Source: Neorhizobium alkalisoli (GTDB taxonomy: Bacteria > Pseudomonadota > Alphaproteobacteria > Rhizobiales > Rhizobiaceae). From it: 64,000 nucleotides of DNA. A model generated the notes under the pieces. That model was not told where the DNA came from and searched no databases. It saw only the letters and a program-made list of their open reading frames with translations. The stretch lies in contig NZ_VIWP01000001.1 of NCBI RefSeq assembly GCF_007829835.1, positions 558,001 to 622,000 on the forward strand, written 5' to 3'. Positions 38,584-46,369 of the stretch are shown here, one piece after another; position 1 is the stretch's first letter; every line of letters starts with the position of its first letter. The translations under genes and the position numbers were made by a program.

Positions 38584-39924
38584 ATGGCGGATCCCATGGA
38601 CACGCAACAGCAACTCAATGCCAATTGGCTCGAAGCCTACTGGATGCCGTTCACGGCCAATCGCAGCTTCAAGAAGGCCCCGCAGATCGTCACCGGCGCC
38701 AAGGGCATGTATTATCACATGAACGACGGCCACAAGCTGCTCGACGGCATTGCCGGCCTGTGGTGCGTCAATGCCGGCCATGGCCATCCGAAGATCGTCG
38801 AGGCAATCCAGAAACAGGCCGCCCAGCTTGATTTCGCCTCATCCTTCGGCTTCGGCCATCCCCTCGCCTTCGAATATGCCAATCGGCTGACCTCGATTAC
38901 TCCGGAAGGTCTCGACCACGTCTTCTTCACGAATTCCGGATCCGAGGCGACCGACACGGCGCTGAAGCTTGCCCTCGCCTATCATCATGCCCGCGGAGAA
39001 GGGCAGCGGCAGCGCATCATCGGCCGCCAGCGCGGTTACCACGGCGTCGGCTTCGGTGGCCTGTCTGCAGCCGGCATGGGGCCGCACAAGAAGCAGTTCG
39101 GCATGCTTCTGCCGGGAGCGGCCCATATGCCGCATACCCATGACCCGGCCCGCAACGCGTTCAGCCTCGGTCAGCCTACACATGGCGCCGAGATTGCCGA
39201 CGCTCTGGAACAGATGTTCCAGACCTATGATCCCTCGACCGTCGCCGCTGTCATCGTTGAGCCGGTGGCGGGTTCGACCGGTGTGCTTGTGCCTCCGGTC
39301 GGTTATCTCGAACGCCTGCGGGAAATCTGCACGCGTTACGGCATCCTGCTCATTTTCGACGAAGTCGTCACCGGCTTCGGCCGTCTCGGCCATCCTTTCG
39401 CGGCCGATCGCTTCAACGTGACGCCGGACCTGATTGCCATCGCAAAGGGCATGACCAATGGTGCCGTTCCAATGGGCGGCGTCATCACCTCCGGCCAAAT
39501 CCACGAGGCATTGATGGGGAATGCCGCGCAGGGTGCCGTCGAGTTTTCGCACGGCTACACCTATTCCGGCCATCCGCTCGCCTCGGCCGCAGCACTCGCG
39601 ACGCTCGACGTCTATCTTGAGGAAGGCATTTTTGCTCATGCCGCTTCAATCGAGCCCTTATGGCAGGAACGCGTTCATGCGCTGACAGGTCTGCCGGGCG
39701 TGGTCGACATCCGCAATCTCGGCCTGCTTGCCGGTATCGAACTCGGGACGGACGTCGCAAGCGGCAAGGCGATGGCGAAGAAGGTCTATGACTACTGCTT
39801 CGAACAGGGCGTGTTGATACGTCCCGTCGCCAACACAATCGTCCTCTCCCCTCCGCTCGTCATTTCGGAGCAGGAAATCGACACGCTCTTTTCCGCGATC
39901 ACGGCAGGGCTCAAAGCGGCCTGA
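38584..39924 (+). CDS. Class III aminotransferase, omega-amino acid/amine:pyruvate type
   Basis: PLP enzyme of about 446 residues. The N-terminal YWMPFTANRSFKKAPQIV is characteristic of omega-amino-acid:pyruvate and beta-alanine:pyruvate aminotransferases. FTNSGSEATDTALKLA contacts PLP phosphate, IFDEVVTGFGRLG carries the ring-binding Asp, and the Lys in AIAKGMTNGAVP forms the internal aldimine. Starts at 38584 or 38596 are both possible. It transfers amino groups from an omega-amino acid or amine to pyruvate. It may belong to the C45/transporter operon upstream (amine from a cleaved amide) or serve the pyridine region to the right. Confidence 0.9.
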   Translation: MADPMDTQQQLNANWLEAYWMPFTANRSFKKAPQIVTGAKGMYYHMNDGHKLLDGIAGLWCVNAGHGHPKIVEAIQKQAAQLDFASSFGFGHPLAFEYANRLTSITPEGLDHVFFTNSGSEATDTALKLALAYHHARGEGQRQRIIGRQRGYHGVGFGGLSAAGMGPHKKQFGMLLPGAAHMPHTHDPARNAFSLGQPTHGAEIADALEQMFQTYDPSTVAAVIVEPVAGSTGVLVPPVGYLERLREICTRYGILLIFDEVVTGFGRLGHPFAADRFNVTPDLIAIAKGMTNGAVPMGGVITSGQIHEALMGNAAQGAVEFSHGYTYSGHPLASAAALATLDVYLEEGIFAHAASIEPLWQERVHALTGLPGVVDIRNLGLLAGIELGTDVASGKAMAKKVYDYCFEQGVLIRPVANTIVLSPPLVISEQEIDTLFSAITAGLKAA

Positions 39925-39950
39925 CGGCAACGGAGTTTCGTTTATGGTGT

Positions 39951-39979
39951 GGTCGCGACCCTCAGCAGGGGCCGCGACC
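39951..39979. terminator. Hairpin between convergent aminotransferase and NicX-like genes
   Basis: Outer stem GGTCGCG/CGCGACC (39951-39957, 39973-39979) with inner CCCT/AGGG pairs. It lies midway between two converging stop codons. No T-run on either side, so the terminator call rests on position. Confidence 0.5.
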
Positions 39980-39996
39980 CGGAGCATCGGCTCTTG

Positions 39997-41037
39997 TTAC
40001 ATCGGCGGCTGAACGACCTTGCCTTCGATCGTCATAGCCTCACCATCGAGCGAAAGCGAGCATTTCCGCAGGGGAATATCGAGATGGCAGGGCACGTCGC
40101 GCGTACCGCCGGCTTCGGTATTCGGCCCGGTCGAGAACAGGAAATTGCCGGCAAAGGTACGGGAATCCATGCTGAGGCCGGATTCCGGATCGTAGAGGCC
40201 GAGCTGCGTCCACGAGGCGCGCGGCTCGAGCCCCCAGCCGACATGGGCCATGGCATAGGCTTCCGGCGCATCGAAACTGTCCATGAATTCCTTCATGTAG
40301 TCGGCCATGAAGCCGCCTTCGATCTTCGTGACGAAACCTTTCTCGATGGTCAGCACGACGCGGTCGCGGGCATACATCTTGAAGGGCAGCATGATATCGC
40401 CCTCGTCGATGACGATCGTGCCCTCGCAGGTCCCCTCATCCGGCCAGCGCGCGACGAAGCAGCTCGGCCAATGGTCCCAGCGACCCTTTTCATCCGCCAG
40501 ACCGTATTGCGTCAGCACCGGATACTGGCCAAGCGCGCAACGGAAATCGGTGCCAGCCTTGGACGTGACTGTCATCACCTTCGCTTTTTTCAGAAGCTTT
40601 TCGGCGGCGAGAACGCGCGCCTTGCCTTCCATGGTCGGCATCATGCGCAGCATGACTTCCGGCGGCTCGACGGCAAGCAGCATCCGGGTGCCACCTTTCA
40701 GGATCTGTTCCTGCTCCGGCGAGAAAAGCAGCTGCATCGTGTCGATCACCATGTCGCTGGCCTTGAGGCAGGCGAGTGCCGCGCTGTTGAAGGCGAGCGC
40801 CGTCTTGCCGACATAACCGGACTTGTCGCGGCTCAGCGCCTTTTCGCCATTCATCGGCGGCAGGTTGAGGAGCGAGACGACGGCGCCGATCTGGGTGGCG
40901 GCAATCCGGCAGGTGGCGACGATCTGCGGGTTGGAATCGTCGCTGGTCAAAATGGTCAGCTGCTCACCGGCCTTGACCTTGCACATTTCCAGAACCTGTT
41001 TCCAGGCGATGACGAAATCCGGATCACTGATGGCCAT
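39997..41037 (-). CDS. nicX: NicX-like ring-cleaving dioxygenase (2,5-dihydroxypyridine 5,6-dioxygenase family)
   Basis: A 346-residue protein of the NicX family, distantly like M29 aminopeptidases. NicX of Pseudomonas putida KT2440 binds a single iron through His265, His318 and Asp320 in an HX52HXD motif (from memory of the published work). The same residues occur here at the same numbers: His265 in YAMAHVGWG, and His318 and Asp320 in PCHLD. NicX opens 2,5-dihydroxypyridine to N-formylmaleamate. GGAGA lies seven bases upstream of the ATG. It is the last gene of an operon led by an HpaB-type flavin monooxygenase, which could supply the dihydroxypyridine. The exact ring substrate is unknown. 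Confidence 0.8.
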   Translation of the reverse strand: MAISDPDFVIAWKQVLEMCKVKAGEQLTILTSDDSNPQIVATCRIAATQIGAVVSLLNLPPMNGEKALSRDKSGYVGKTALAFNSAALACLKASDMVIDTMQLLFSPEQEQILKGGTRMLLAVEPPEVMLRMMPTMEGKARVLAAEKLLKKAKVMTVTSKAGTDFRCALGQYPVLTQYGLADEKGRWDHWPSCFVARWPDEGTCEGTIVIDEGDIMLPFKMYARDRVVLTIEKGFVTKIEGGFMADYMKEFMDSFDAPEAYAMAHVGWGLEPRASWTQLGLYDPESGLSMDSRTFAGNFLFSTGPNTEAGGTRDVPCHLDIPLRKCSLSLDGEAMTIEGKVVQPPM

Positions 41038-41127
41038 GGCTTTTCTCCAAAACGGGTCTCTTCAGAGACTTTGAAATTGACGATCGAAATGTCAGGTGCG
41101 GGGAAGATCAGGCCACTTCCCGTCATG

Positions 41128-42216
41128 TCAGGATCTCCAGATCGGCAGACGGGCCAGCTTTTCCATGATCATCGGCCCGAATAGGACAACGACGAACATG
41201 CGCACCGTCTGGAAGGCAAGCACGACGGAGACTTCCGCATGGCCGGCGACCGCGACGATCGCGACCGTCTCCGTGCTGCCGGGTGCTGTGGCCAGCAGAG
41301 CCGTCAGCGGATCGACCGTCATGACGAGCCGCAGCAACAGCGCAAGCAAGCCGCCGAGCACGAGCAGCGCGACGCAGGAGATCAGGATGGCCGGGATCAT
41401 GCGCGCCAGCTGCGACAGCGAGGCGCGGGTGAATTTCAGCCCGACCTCGAGGCCGATCACCGCGAAGATCAGCGCGATCACCGGATCGAGCAGAACGATA
41501 TGAAACGTGCCGGAGGCTTCCAGCACCGCGCCAACGATCATCGGAAACAGCATGGCGGCTGCGGGCAGAAACCGAAAACGCGCGGCAACCAGCGCGCTTG
41601 CCGCAATCAGCCCCGAGATCAGCACGGAAAGCCAATCCGACCACCCGATAACGGCCGTTTCGGCCGCCGCACCGGCACCGATATTCGGCAGAAAATGCGT
41701 CATCAGCGAAACGGCCGCGATGACGCTGGCGAGCCGCGTATATTGCATCAGTGCCACGACACGACCGTCTATGCCGCGTTCATGGGCGATGATGACCATG
41801 GCGCCGGACATGCCGGGCAGGCTGCCGAGGATGGCCGGCATTTTCGGGACGCCGCCCCAGCGGTTCAGGACCCAGCCGACAAAGAAGGCGCAAAACAGTG
41901 TCAGCACCGTCATGACGATCAGCATCGGCCAGTGGGCTGCGACATCGACCAGGATGGACGGCGTCAGGCTGCGGGCGATGAAGACACCGGCAAACCCCTG
42001 CGCCAGCGTGTAGATCGGCTTCGGCACGGAAAGCTGGGTGCCGCCGACACCGAAGGCGATCCCGGCGAACATGGAGCCCAGAAGCGTGGCGGCCGGAAAC
42101 CCGACCAGCACGAGCAGATAGGAAAAGACGGCCGCAAGAGCCAAGATCGGCAGCCATCCCCGGAGGCGACGCATGCCACCCAGTCGATCCGGCAGCTCGT
42201 TGAGAAGCGGCGTCAT
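41128..42216 (-). CDS. AbrB family integral membrane protein (first copy)
   Basis: A 362-residue hydrophobic protein of the AbrB family (often labelled putative ammonia monooxygenase; not the AbrB transcription factor). Two repeated halves are visible, each with a glycine-rich loop: ILGSLPGMSGAMVIIAHERG in the first and LLATAPGSTETVAIVAVAGH in the second, typical of the family. The function is unestablished; a transport role is plausible. Start at 42216 overlaps the SnoaL-like stop by four bases. A second family member lies at 55955-57016. Confidence 0.82.
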   Translation of the reverse strand: MTPLLNELPDRLGGMRRLRGWLPILALAAVFSYLLVLVGFPAATLLGSMFAGIAFGVGGTQLSVPKPIYTLAQGFAGVFIARSLTPSILVDVAAHWPMLIVMTVLTLFCAFFVGWVLNRWGGVPKMPAILGSLPGMSGAMVIIAHERGIDGRVVALMQYTRLASVIAAVSLMTHFLPNIGAGAAAETAVIGWSDWLSVLISGLIAASALVAARFRFLPAAAMLFPMIVGAVLEASGTFHIVLLDPVIALIFAVIGLEVGLKFTRASLSQLARMIPAILISCVALLVLGGLLALLLRLVMTVDPLTALLATAPGSTETVAIVAVAGHAEVSVVLAFQTVRMFVVVLFGPMIMEKLARLPIWRS

Positions 42217-42617
42217 GCGATCTGCGCAAGAAAATCGCTCTTGTCCCAATAGTCGCGGCTGACAGAGATATGGCCATCGACGATTTCGAGGACATGCAGG
42301 CCGTTCAGAGAGACGGATTTGGGAAGCGCGGGCGGCATACCTTCCTTCGGTTTCGGCGTGAATGTACCGGTCATCTCGTAGAGGATCGCCACATGCGCCG
42401 CGGACCGGATGCGTTCGCGCTCGCGCCAGTGTACGTCGGGCATCATTGCAAACAGGCCGCTCAGCCCCTTCTTCAGATCCTCATGGCCATGCCGCTCGGA
42501 CCCGAAGGCGATTTCCTCATGACGCGCGCCTTCCGCATAAAGGCCGATCGCGGCATCGGCGTCATGCTCGTTATAGGCGCGATAAAAGGCATCGACGACA
42601 GTGTCGGCGTTCTGCAT
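42213..42617 (-). CDS. SnoaL-like / NTF2-fold protein
   Basis: A 134-residue protein with the SnoaL-like polyketide-cyclase fold signature: DTVVDAFYRAYNEHDADAAI at the N-terminus, GLYAEGARHEEIAFG, and a C-terminal HISVSRDYWD. Such proteins are small isomerases, cyclases or hydrolases of ring compounds. It is second in the HpaB operon and might rearrange or protect an unstable oxygenation product. Function is inferred only from fold and position. Confidence 0.75.
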   Translation of the reverse strand: MQNADTVVDAFYRAYNEHDADAAIGLYAEGARHEEIAFGSERHGHEDLKKGLSGLFAMMPDVHWRERERIRSAAHVAILYEMTGTFTPKPKEGMPPALPKSVSLNGLHVLEIVDGHISVSRDYWDKSDFLAQIA

Positions 42618-42642
42618 GTCAAAACTCTCTTGAAGGGAATGC

Positions 42643-42670
42643 GGACGGCGCGGCGATGCGCCGTCCTTTT
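42643..42670 (+). terminator. Hairpin between HpaB-type and SnoaL-like genes; intrinsic terminator on the plus strand
   Basis: Perfect 9-base stem GGACGGCGC/GCGCCGTCC, 6-base loop, then TTTT on the plus strand (42667-42670). The genes here are on the minus strand, where no T-run follows, so for the operon it is an intercistronic hairpin after the HpaB stop, while antisense transcription would terminate. Confidence 0.65.
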
Positions 42671-42681
42671 ATGCCGTCGGC

Positions 42682-44172
42682 CTACCAGTCCATGCCGGCG
42701 AGTTTCTTCACCTGCGCGACGAAACCGTCGCGCTTCACCTCTTCATAGAGGCGGGCGCGCAGGCGCGGCGCCGGGCTGGAATTGACGTTTTCGAACAGCG
42801 CCACGCGGCCGGCGAGCGCGCCGCTCGTCATGTCCCATATGAAATTCATCAGCAATTCCTTCTGCATGGCGGAGACGCCATGACCGGGCAGAAGGTCCTT
42901 CAGGTAATGGCCGATATCCGGGTTTTCGAAGGCCGCCTTGCCGAAGCGCATGACGAGACCCTGGCCGCAGAGCTCCTGCAGCGTGTGGATGATGCGCGGA
43001 TAATGCTGAATCGAATAAAGCCGACCAGCCGTCAGCATGCCGACATCAGGTGCCATCACATCCGCTTCGGTCGGCTTGGCCAGTGCTTCGGCGGCAACGA
43101 TGAAGGCCCGCAGCGTCTGCGCATATTCGATCAGTTCGCCGAGCATCATCTGCACGGCCGGGATCTTGTCGGTGCCGAGCACTTCCAGCACCATCTGGCC
43201 AGCGCCGACAAAAAGTTCGGCCTTGACCGCAAGGCGCGTCAGCACGTGCCAATGGGCGAAGACGCAGACAGGGCCGTACCAGGACATGGCGCTCGGATCA
43301 CCGAGATTAAAAATGCGGTCGGTCGGCACGAAGACATTGTCGAAGACAATGAACTGATCGGCCTCTTCGCCGAGATGCGAGACCGGATGATCGAACGGAT
43401 CGGCGCCAGGCTCCGACACCATTTCGCGCGAAATCATCTTGATGCCGGGCGTGTTGATCGGCACCGAACCCCAGACGCAGGCATCCGCAGGCGTCGACTG
43501 GATGCCGCCGAGATTGGTGAAAAAGATCTCGTTCGCCTGGGCGGCGATCGAGCCGACCGTCTTTGCCCCGGAAATGCGGATACCGCCGGCCTCGACCGAT
43601 TTGACGCGCAGGAGCGAGCCTTCCGCAGCTTTCGGATCGGAACGGTCGGTCTGCGGACCGGCAAGGCTTTCGGAGGCCGTCAGGTTGTTGTCGCGGCCAT
43701 AGGCGATATAGCGCTCGATATTTTCGGCAAAGTCGGGGATGCAGCCGTCGATCAGCGATTTCTTCTTCTTGAAGGTCGGCAGATAGGCGGCAAGGCCGAC
43801 GGCGATGGCCGGCGCCAGATCCGGCGGGCGGCCGAACGTGCCGCCGGTCTTCAGGCTGGTATATTCGATCATCTTGCGGCGATCGACGAGGTCCGCCTGG
43901 CTGCGCGGAACCTGCCAGGAACGGCTGACGATCTCATTGGTCGTCGGCTCCAGATAGGTGGTGGCATCGGCGTATTCTTCGGTGAACTGGTCATCGAACA
44001 TCGAGGCCAAAAGGTCGATGCCGGCTGCGAGCGCCGGCTCGTCCGTCACCTTCTCGACCTTCTTGCCGCCGACCCAGAGCTGGCGGCCGTCATCGAGCGA
44101 GGCCTTGAATTCTTCGCCGGTCTTCAGGCGGTGGGCAATGCCCGCCTTGGTCTTCGACACGCTCGTGTCCAT
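42682..44172 (-). CDS. HpaB-type flavin-dependent monooxygenase (4-hydroxyphenylacetate 3-hydroxylase family)
   Basis: A 496-residue oxygenase of the two-component, FADH2-using HpaB family with the acyl-CoA dehydrogenase fold. Recognisable segments are VPRSQADLVDRRKMIEYTSL, PLNQ-replacing KTVGSIAAQANEIFF, HPVSHLGEEADQFIVFDNVF (less one residue) and HYPRIIHTLQELCGQG. The ATG at 44172 has GGGAGAG upstream. It needs reduced flavin from a separate reductase, which is not in this operon. Family members ortho-hydroxylate phenols; next to a NicX-type enzyme and B6-type genes, a hydroxypyridine is a reasonable substrate here. Confidence 0.85.
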   Translation of the reverse strand: MDTSVSKTKAGIAHRLKTGEEFKASLDDGRQLWVGGKKVEKVTDEPALAAGIDLLASMFDDQFTEEYADATTYLEPTTNEIVSRSWQVPRSQADLVDRRKMIEYTSLKTGGTFGRPPDLAPAIAVGLAAYLPTFKKKKSLIDGCIPDFAENIERYIAYGRDNNLTASESLAGPQTDRSDPKAAEGSLLRVKSVEAGGIRISGAKTVGSIAAQANEIFFTNLGGIQSTPADACVWGSVPINTPGIKMISREMVSEPGADPFDHPVSHLGEEADQFIVFDNVFVPTDRIFNLGDPSAMSWYGPVCVFAHWHVLTRLAVKAELFVGAGQMVLEVLGTDKIPAVQMMLGELIEYAQTLRAFIVAAEALAKPTEADVMAPDVGMLTAGRLYSIQHYPRIIHTLQELCGQGLVMRFGKAAFENPDIGHYLKDLLPGHGVSAMQKELLMNFIWDMTSGALAGRVALFENVNSSPAPRLRARLYEEVKRDGFVAQVKKLAGMDW

Positions 44173-44269
44173 CTGCGCTCTCCCGAATGGTAATCCCTCG
44201 ACATCCGCTCGCATCCGGACGGCAGCGAACCTGGTCACTCAAGGCTACACATCCCAACCATTATAAATC

Positions 44270-44286
44270 AACCAGATTTATTGGTT
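44270..44286. promoter_or_regulatory. AACCA-N7-TGGTT element near the HpaB start
   Basis: AACCA (44270-44274) and TGGTT (44282-44286) with a 7-base spacer, about 100 bases upstream of the HpaB ATG; a further CAACCA half-site lies at 44255-44260. Same arrangement as the stronger palindrome at 44464-44488. Confidence 0.5.
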
Positions 44287-44463
44287 TTATTTTTTTTGAC
44301 TCTGCACAATGCTTAAGCGCGACAAAATCCGATGCCGATTATGTGACCATATCACGCCAAAATGTGCCAATATTCGCGAATTATTGTGATTTTCGGCCAA
44401 TGCGTACGCTCTGCCATTGATCAAAAAACCAGCATCGCAATTTCACGATTTTGAGCCAAAAAA

Positions 44464-44488
44464 TTTCAACCAGAAAAAATGGTTGAAA
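44464..44488. promoter_or_regulatory. Perfect 25-base palindrome, candidate operator
   Basis: TTTCAACCA (44464-44472), spacer GAAAAAA, TGGTTGAAA (44480-44488): nine-base perfect arms. A related near-palindrome GACCATGGTC follows at 44495-44504. TTTCAACCA also occurs at 51228-51236 before the transaminase gene, so one regulator may serve both promoters, with the FCD-type GntR at 51516 as first candidate. Confidence 0.6.
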
Positions 44489-44729
44489 CTCTGTTGACCA
44501 TGGTCGAACCGGGCATATAGTCGGTCGCCGAAGGGCCGGGCGGACAGGAAAGGTCTGTCTGGCAAGCCGCCTGCAGGCGTTCCACGGCCTGCGCAACGGG
44601 CCGGTTTCCAATTGAACGACGTCGGATGGATCTGAAGGGAACAGGACGGCAATGGTTCGGTATACGGGTGAAAAATCGAGCGGTGAAAGGCGCCCTACTG
44701 TGGCAGACGCCAGTCCGCTCGACACCCGC

Positions 44730-45158
44730 TCAGCCCGGATGGCAGCCGGTCCGCTCGGCATCGGCCTCGCAGGTCACCGCGATCGTGCCGATCGTCTCGC
44801 CGCGACGGCGCTCCAGGGGGATCTCGCTGCGGGTGACCCAGGACTGCCCGTCCTTGCCGCACCACAGGCGCTCGACCGGCATCCGGTCTTCCAGCTGGTT
44901 GAGAAGGAAAACCGCGCCGGTCTCCCGCTGCAGCCAGAGGCTGCTCTTCATCACCGCGCCCGGCGCGACCGTGCCGATCGGCTGGGAATACCAGTGCGCC
45001 AGCGTCGCGCCGCAGGACAGCGCCTCCTTGCCGGCATTGGTGACGGCCAGCGGAATTTCGTCGAGCCCGGCGCGACCGCGCTCCAGTTTCGTGGCGGACG
45101 CATTTGCCGCGACAAGGCCGGCAGCGGTGAGGAGCACGAGGAAAGCAGATTTTTTCAT
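44730..45158 (-). CDS. Small secreted hypothetical protein
   Basis: A 142-residue protein with a clear signal peptide (MKKSAFLVLLTAAGLVAANA). The mature part has four Cys (SCGAT, WCGKD, TCEAD, TGCHPG), which may form two disulfides in the periplasm. No family recognised. AAAGG lies before the ATG at 45158; an upstream ATG at 45176 would spoil the signal peptide. It is transcribed away from the BMP transporter operon, which starts 98 bases to the right. Confidence 0.65.
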   Translation of the reverse strand: MKKSAFLVLLTAAGLVAANASATKLERGRAGLDEIPLAVTNAGKEALSCGATLAHWYSQPIGTVAPGAVMKSSLWLQRETGAVFLLNQLEDRMPVERLWCGKDGQSWVTRSEIPLERRRGETIGTIAVTCEADAERTGCHPG

Positions 45159-45256
45159 GTCAGCGACGCCTTTCATCTATGGAAAGGATTGCTAGCAGCG
45201 TGAAAAGATAAAGTAAATACGGTTTTAAATCTCGAAAACAAGGGGAACTTCCTAAA

Positions 45257-46279
45257 ATGAGAAGTATAAAATCGGCATATATTGCAATCATGACTGCAAC
45301 TATGCTTTCGAGCGCCGCCTATGCCGCGGATATCAATTCGATCGCCATCCTCACCCCCGAACAGGGCACGGATTTCGGCTGGAACCAGCAAGGTGTCGAA
45401 GGCGCCAAGGCCGCCGGAAAAGCGACCGGCGTCAAGGTCGTCACCGCCGAAAACCTCGGTTACGGCGACGTCCGCCCGACGCTGCGCGAGCTTGCCGAAG
45501 ACGGCAATACGCTGCTGATCGCCCATGCCAGCGGTTACAATACCGCAGCACCGGAAATCGGCGCGGAAGCCAAGGTCAAGGTTGCGATCGTCGACAGCCC
45601 GGCCGCGATGAAAAAGGACGCGATCGTCGACTATACGGCAAGCGGCCATGCCGGCGCCTATCTTGCCGGCCACCTTGCCGCCAAGATGAGCCGCACCGGC
45701 ACGGTCGGCATCGTCGTCTCGGGCGAACCGCCGTCGTGGAATGCGCAGTCGGTCGCATTTGCGCAAGGCGTGAAAGCCGAAAAGCCGTCCATGACCATTC
45801 GTTATGCGGTGATCGGACCGGCTGCCTATTCGGATGCGGCCGGCGGCAAGCGCGTGACGGAATCGCTGATCGCAGCCGGCGCCGATATCATCTTCGGCCA
45901 GGGCAACGGCTCTTCCTTCGGCATGCTACAGGCGGTCGAGACGACCAAGGCAACCGATGGCGGCAAGGTGTTTTTCATCGACGTGATCGGCGACAAGACC
46001 AGCATCGACAAGGGTTTTCTCTTGAGCTCGGTGCTGTGGAACCTGACGCCGGTCTATACGGCGATGATCGAGGACATCAAGGCCGACAAGTTCGGCACCC
46101 GCAATTACGGCATCTCGCTGGCTGATGGTTCCGTCTCGTTGCTGAAGACCAAGCAGATCCCGGACGACGTCTGGAAGTCGGTGATGGATATCCGCGACAA
46201 GATGGTGAAGGGCGACCTGAAGGTGGAGCCGAAATTCGATGCGGCTTCCGTCCATGCGCTGGTCAGCCAGCTGAACTGA
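45257..46279 (+). CDS. BMP-family (PnrA/Med-like) ABC transporter substrate-binding protein
   Basis: A 340-residue periplasmic binding protein with signal peptide AIMTATMLSSAAYAAD. Family features are ILTPEQGTDFGWNQQGVEG, the DYTASGHAGAYLAGHLAAKM segment, and GADIIFGQGNGSSFG. Members bind nucleosides, purines or related bases, so an N-heterocycle is the best general guess for the ligand. AAGGGGAA lies eight bases before the ATG. First gene of a four-gene transporter operon. Confidence 0.9.
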   Translation: MRSIKSAYIAIMTATMLSSAAYAADINSIAILTPEQGTDFGWNQQGVEGAKAAGKATGVKVVTAENLGYGDVRPTLRELAEDGNTLLIAHASGYNTAAPEIGAEAKVKVAIVDSPAAMKKDAIVDYTASGHAGAYLAGHLAAKMSRTGTVGIVVSGEPPSWNAQSVAFAQGVKAEKPSMTIRYAVIGPAAYSDAAGGKRVTESLIAAGADIIFGQGNGSSFGMLQAVETTKATDGGKVFFIDVIGDKTSIDKGFLLSSVLWNLTPVYTAMIEDIKADKFGTRNYGISLADGSVSLLKTKQIPDDVWKSVMDIRDKMVKGDLKVEPKFDAASVHALVSQLN

Positions 46280-46296
46280 TCCGATCCTCAACACGG

Positions 46297-46332
46297 ATAG
46301 GGCCGGATGCGACCAATCGCGCCCGGCCCTAT
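46297..46332 (+). other. Intercistronic stem-loop after the BMP binding-protein gene
   Basis: Perfect 10-base stem ATAGGGCCGG/CCGGCCCTAT with a 16-base loop and no real T-tract, 17 bases after the binding-protein stop. Same position and likely role as the hairpin at 27604-27640: more binding protein than membrane components. Confidence 0.7.
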
Positions 46333-46369
46333 TCCCGGCATTCCAATTCCATGCCCGCGGGATAGTTTG

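Larger units (their letters stand above)
44173..44729. other. Long intergenic region upstream of the HpaB operon
   Basis: A 557-base region without a supportable gene; frames that are open here are shadows. The part next to the HpaB gene (44240-44500) is strikingly AT-rich and carries repeated CAACCA/TGGTTG elements, including the perfect palindrome at 44464-44488. It should hold the HpaB promoter and operators. The remaining part (about 44510-44729) is GC-rich and shows nothing I can name. Confidence 0.6.

Noticed and set aside
41128..42216. Reading the AbrB-family protein as an ammonia monooxygenase or transcription regulator
   Set aside because: The sequence is a polytopic membrane protein with no copper site or DNA-binding domain; both labels are inherited annotation errors.
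44652..45203. Plus-strand frames over the small secreted protein gene
   Set aside because: The minus-strand frame has a textbook signal peptide and ribosome-binding site; the plus-strand frames have neither.
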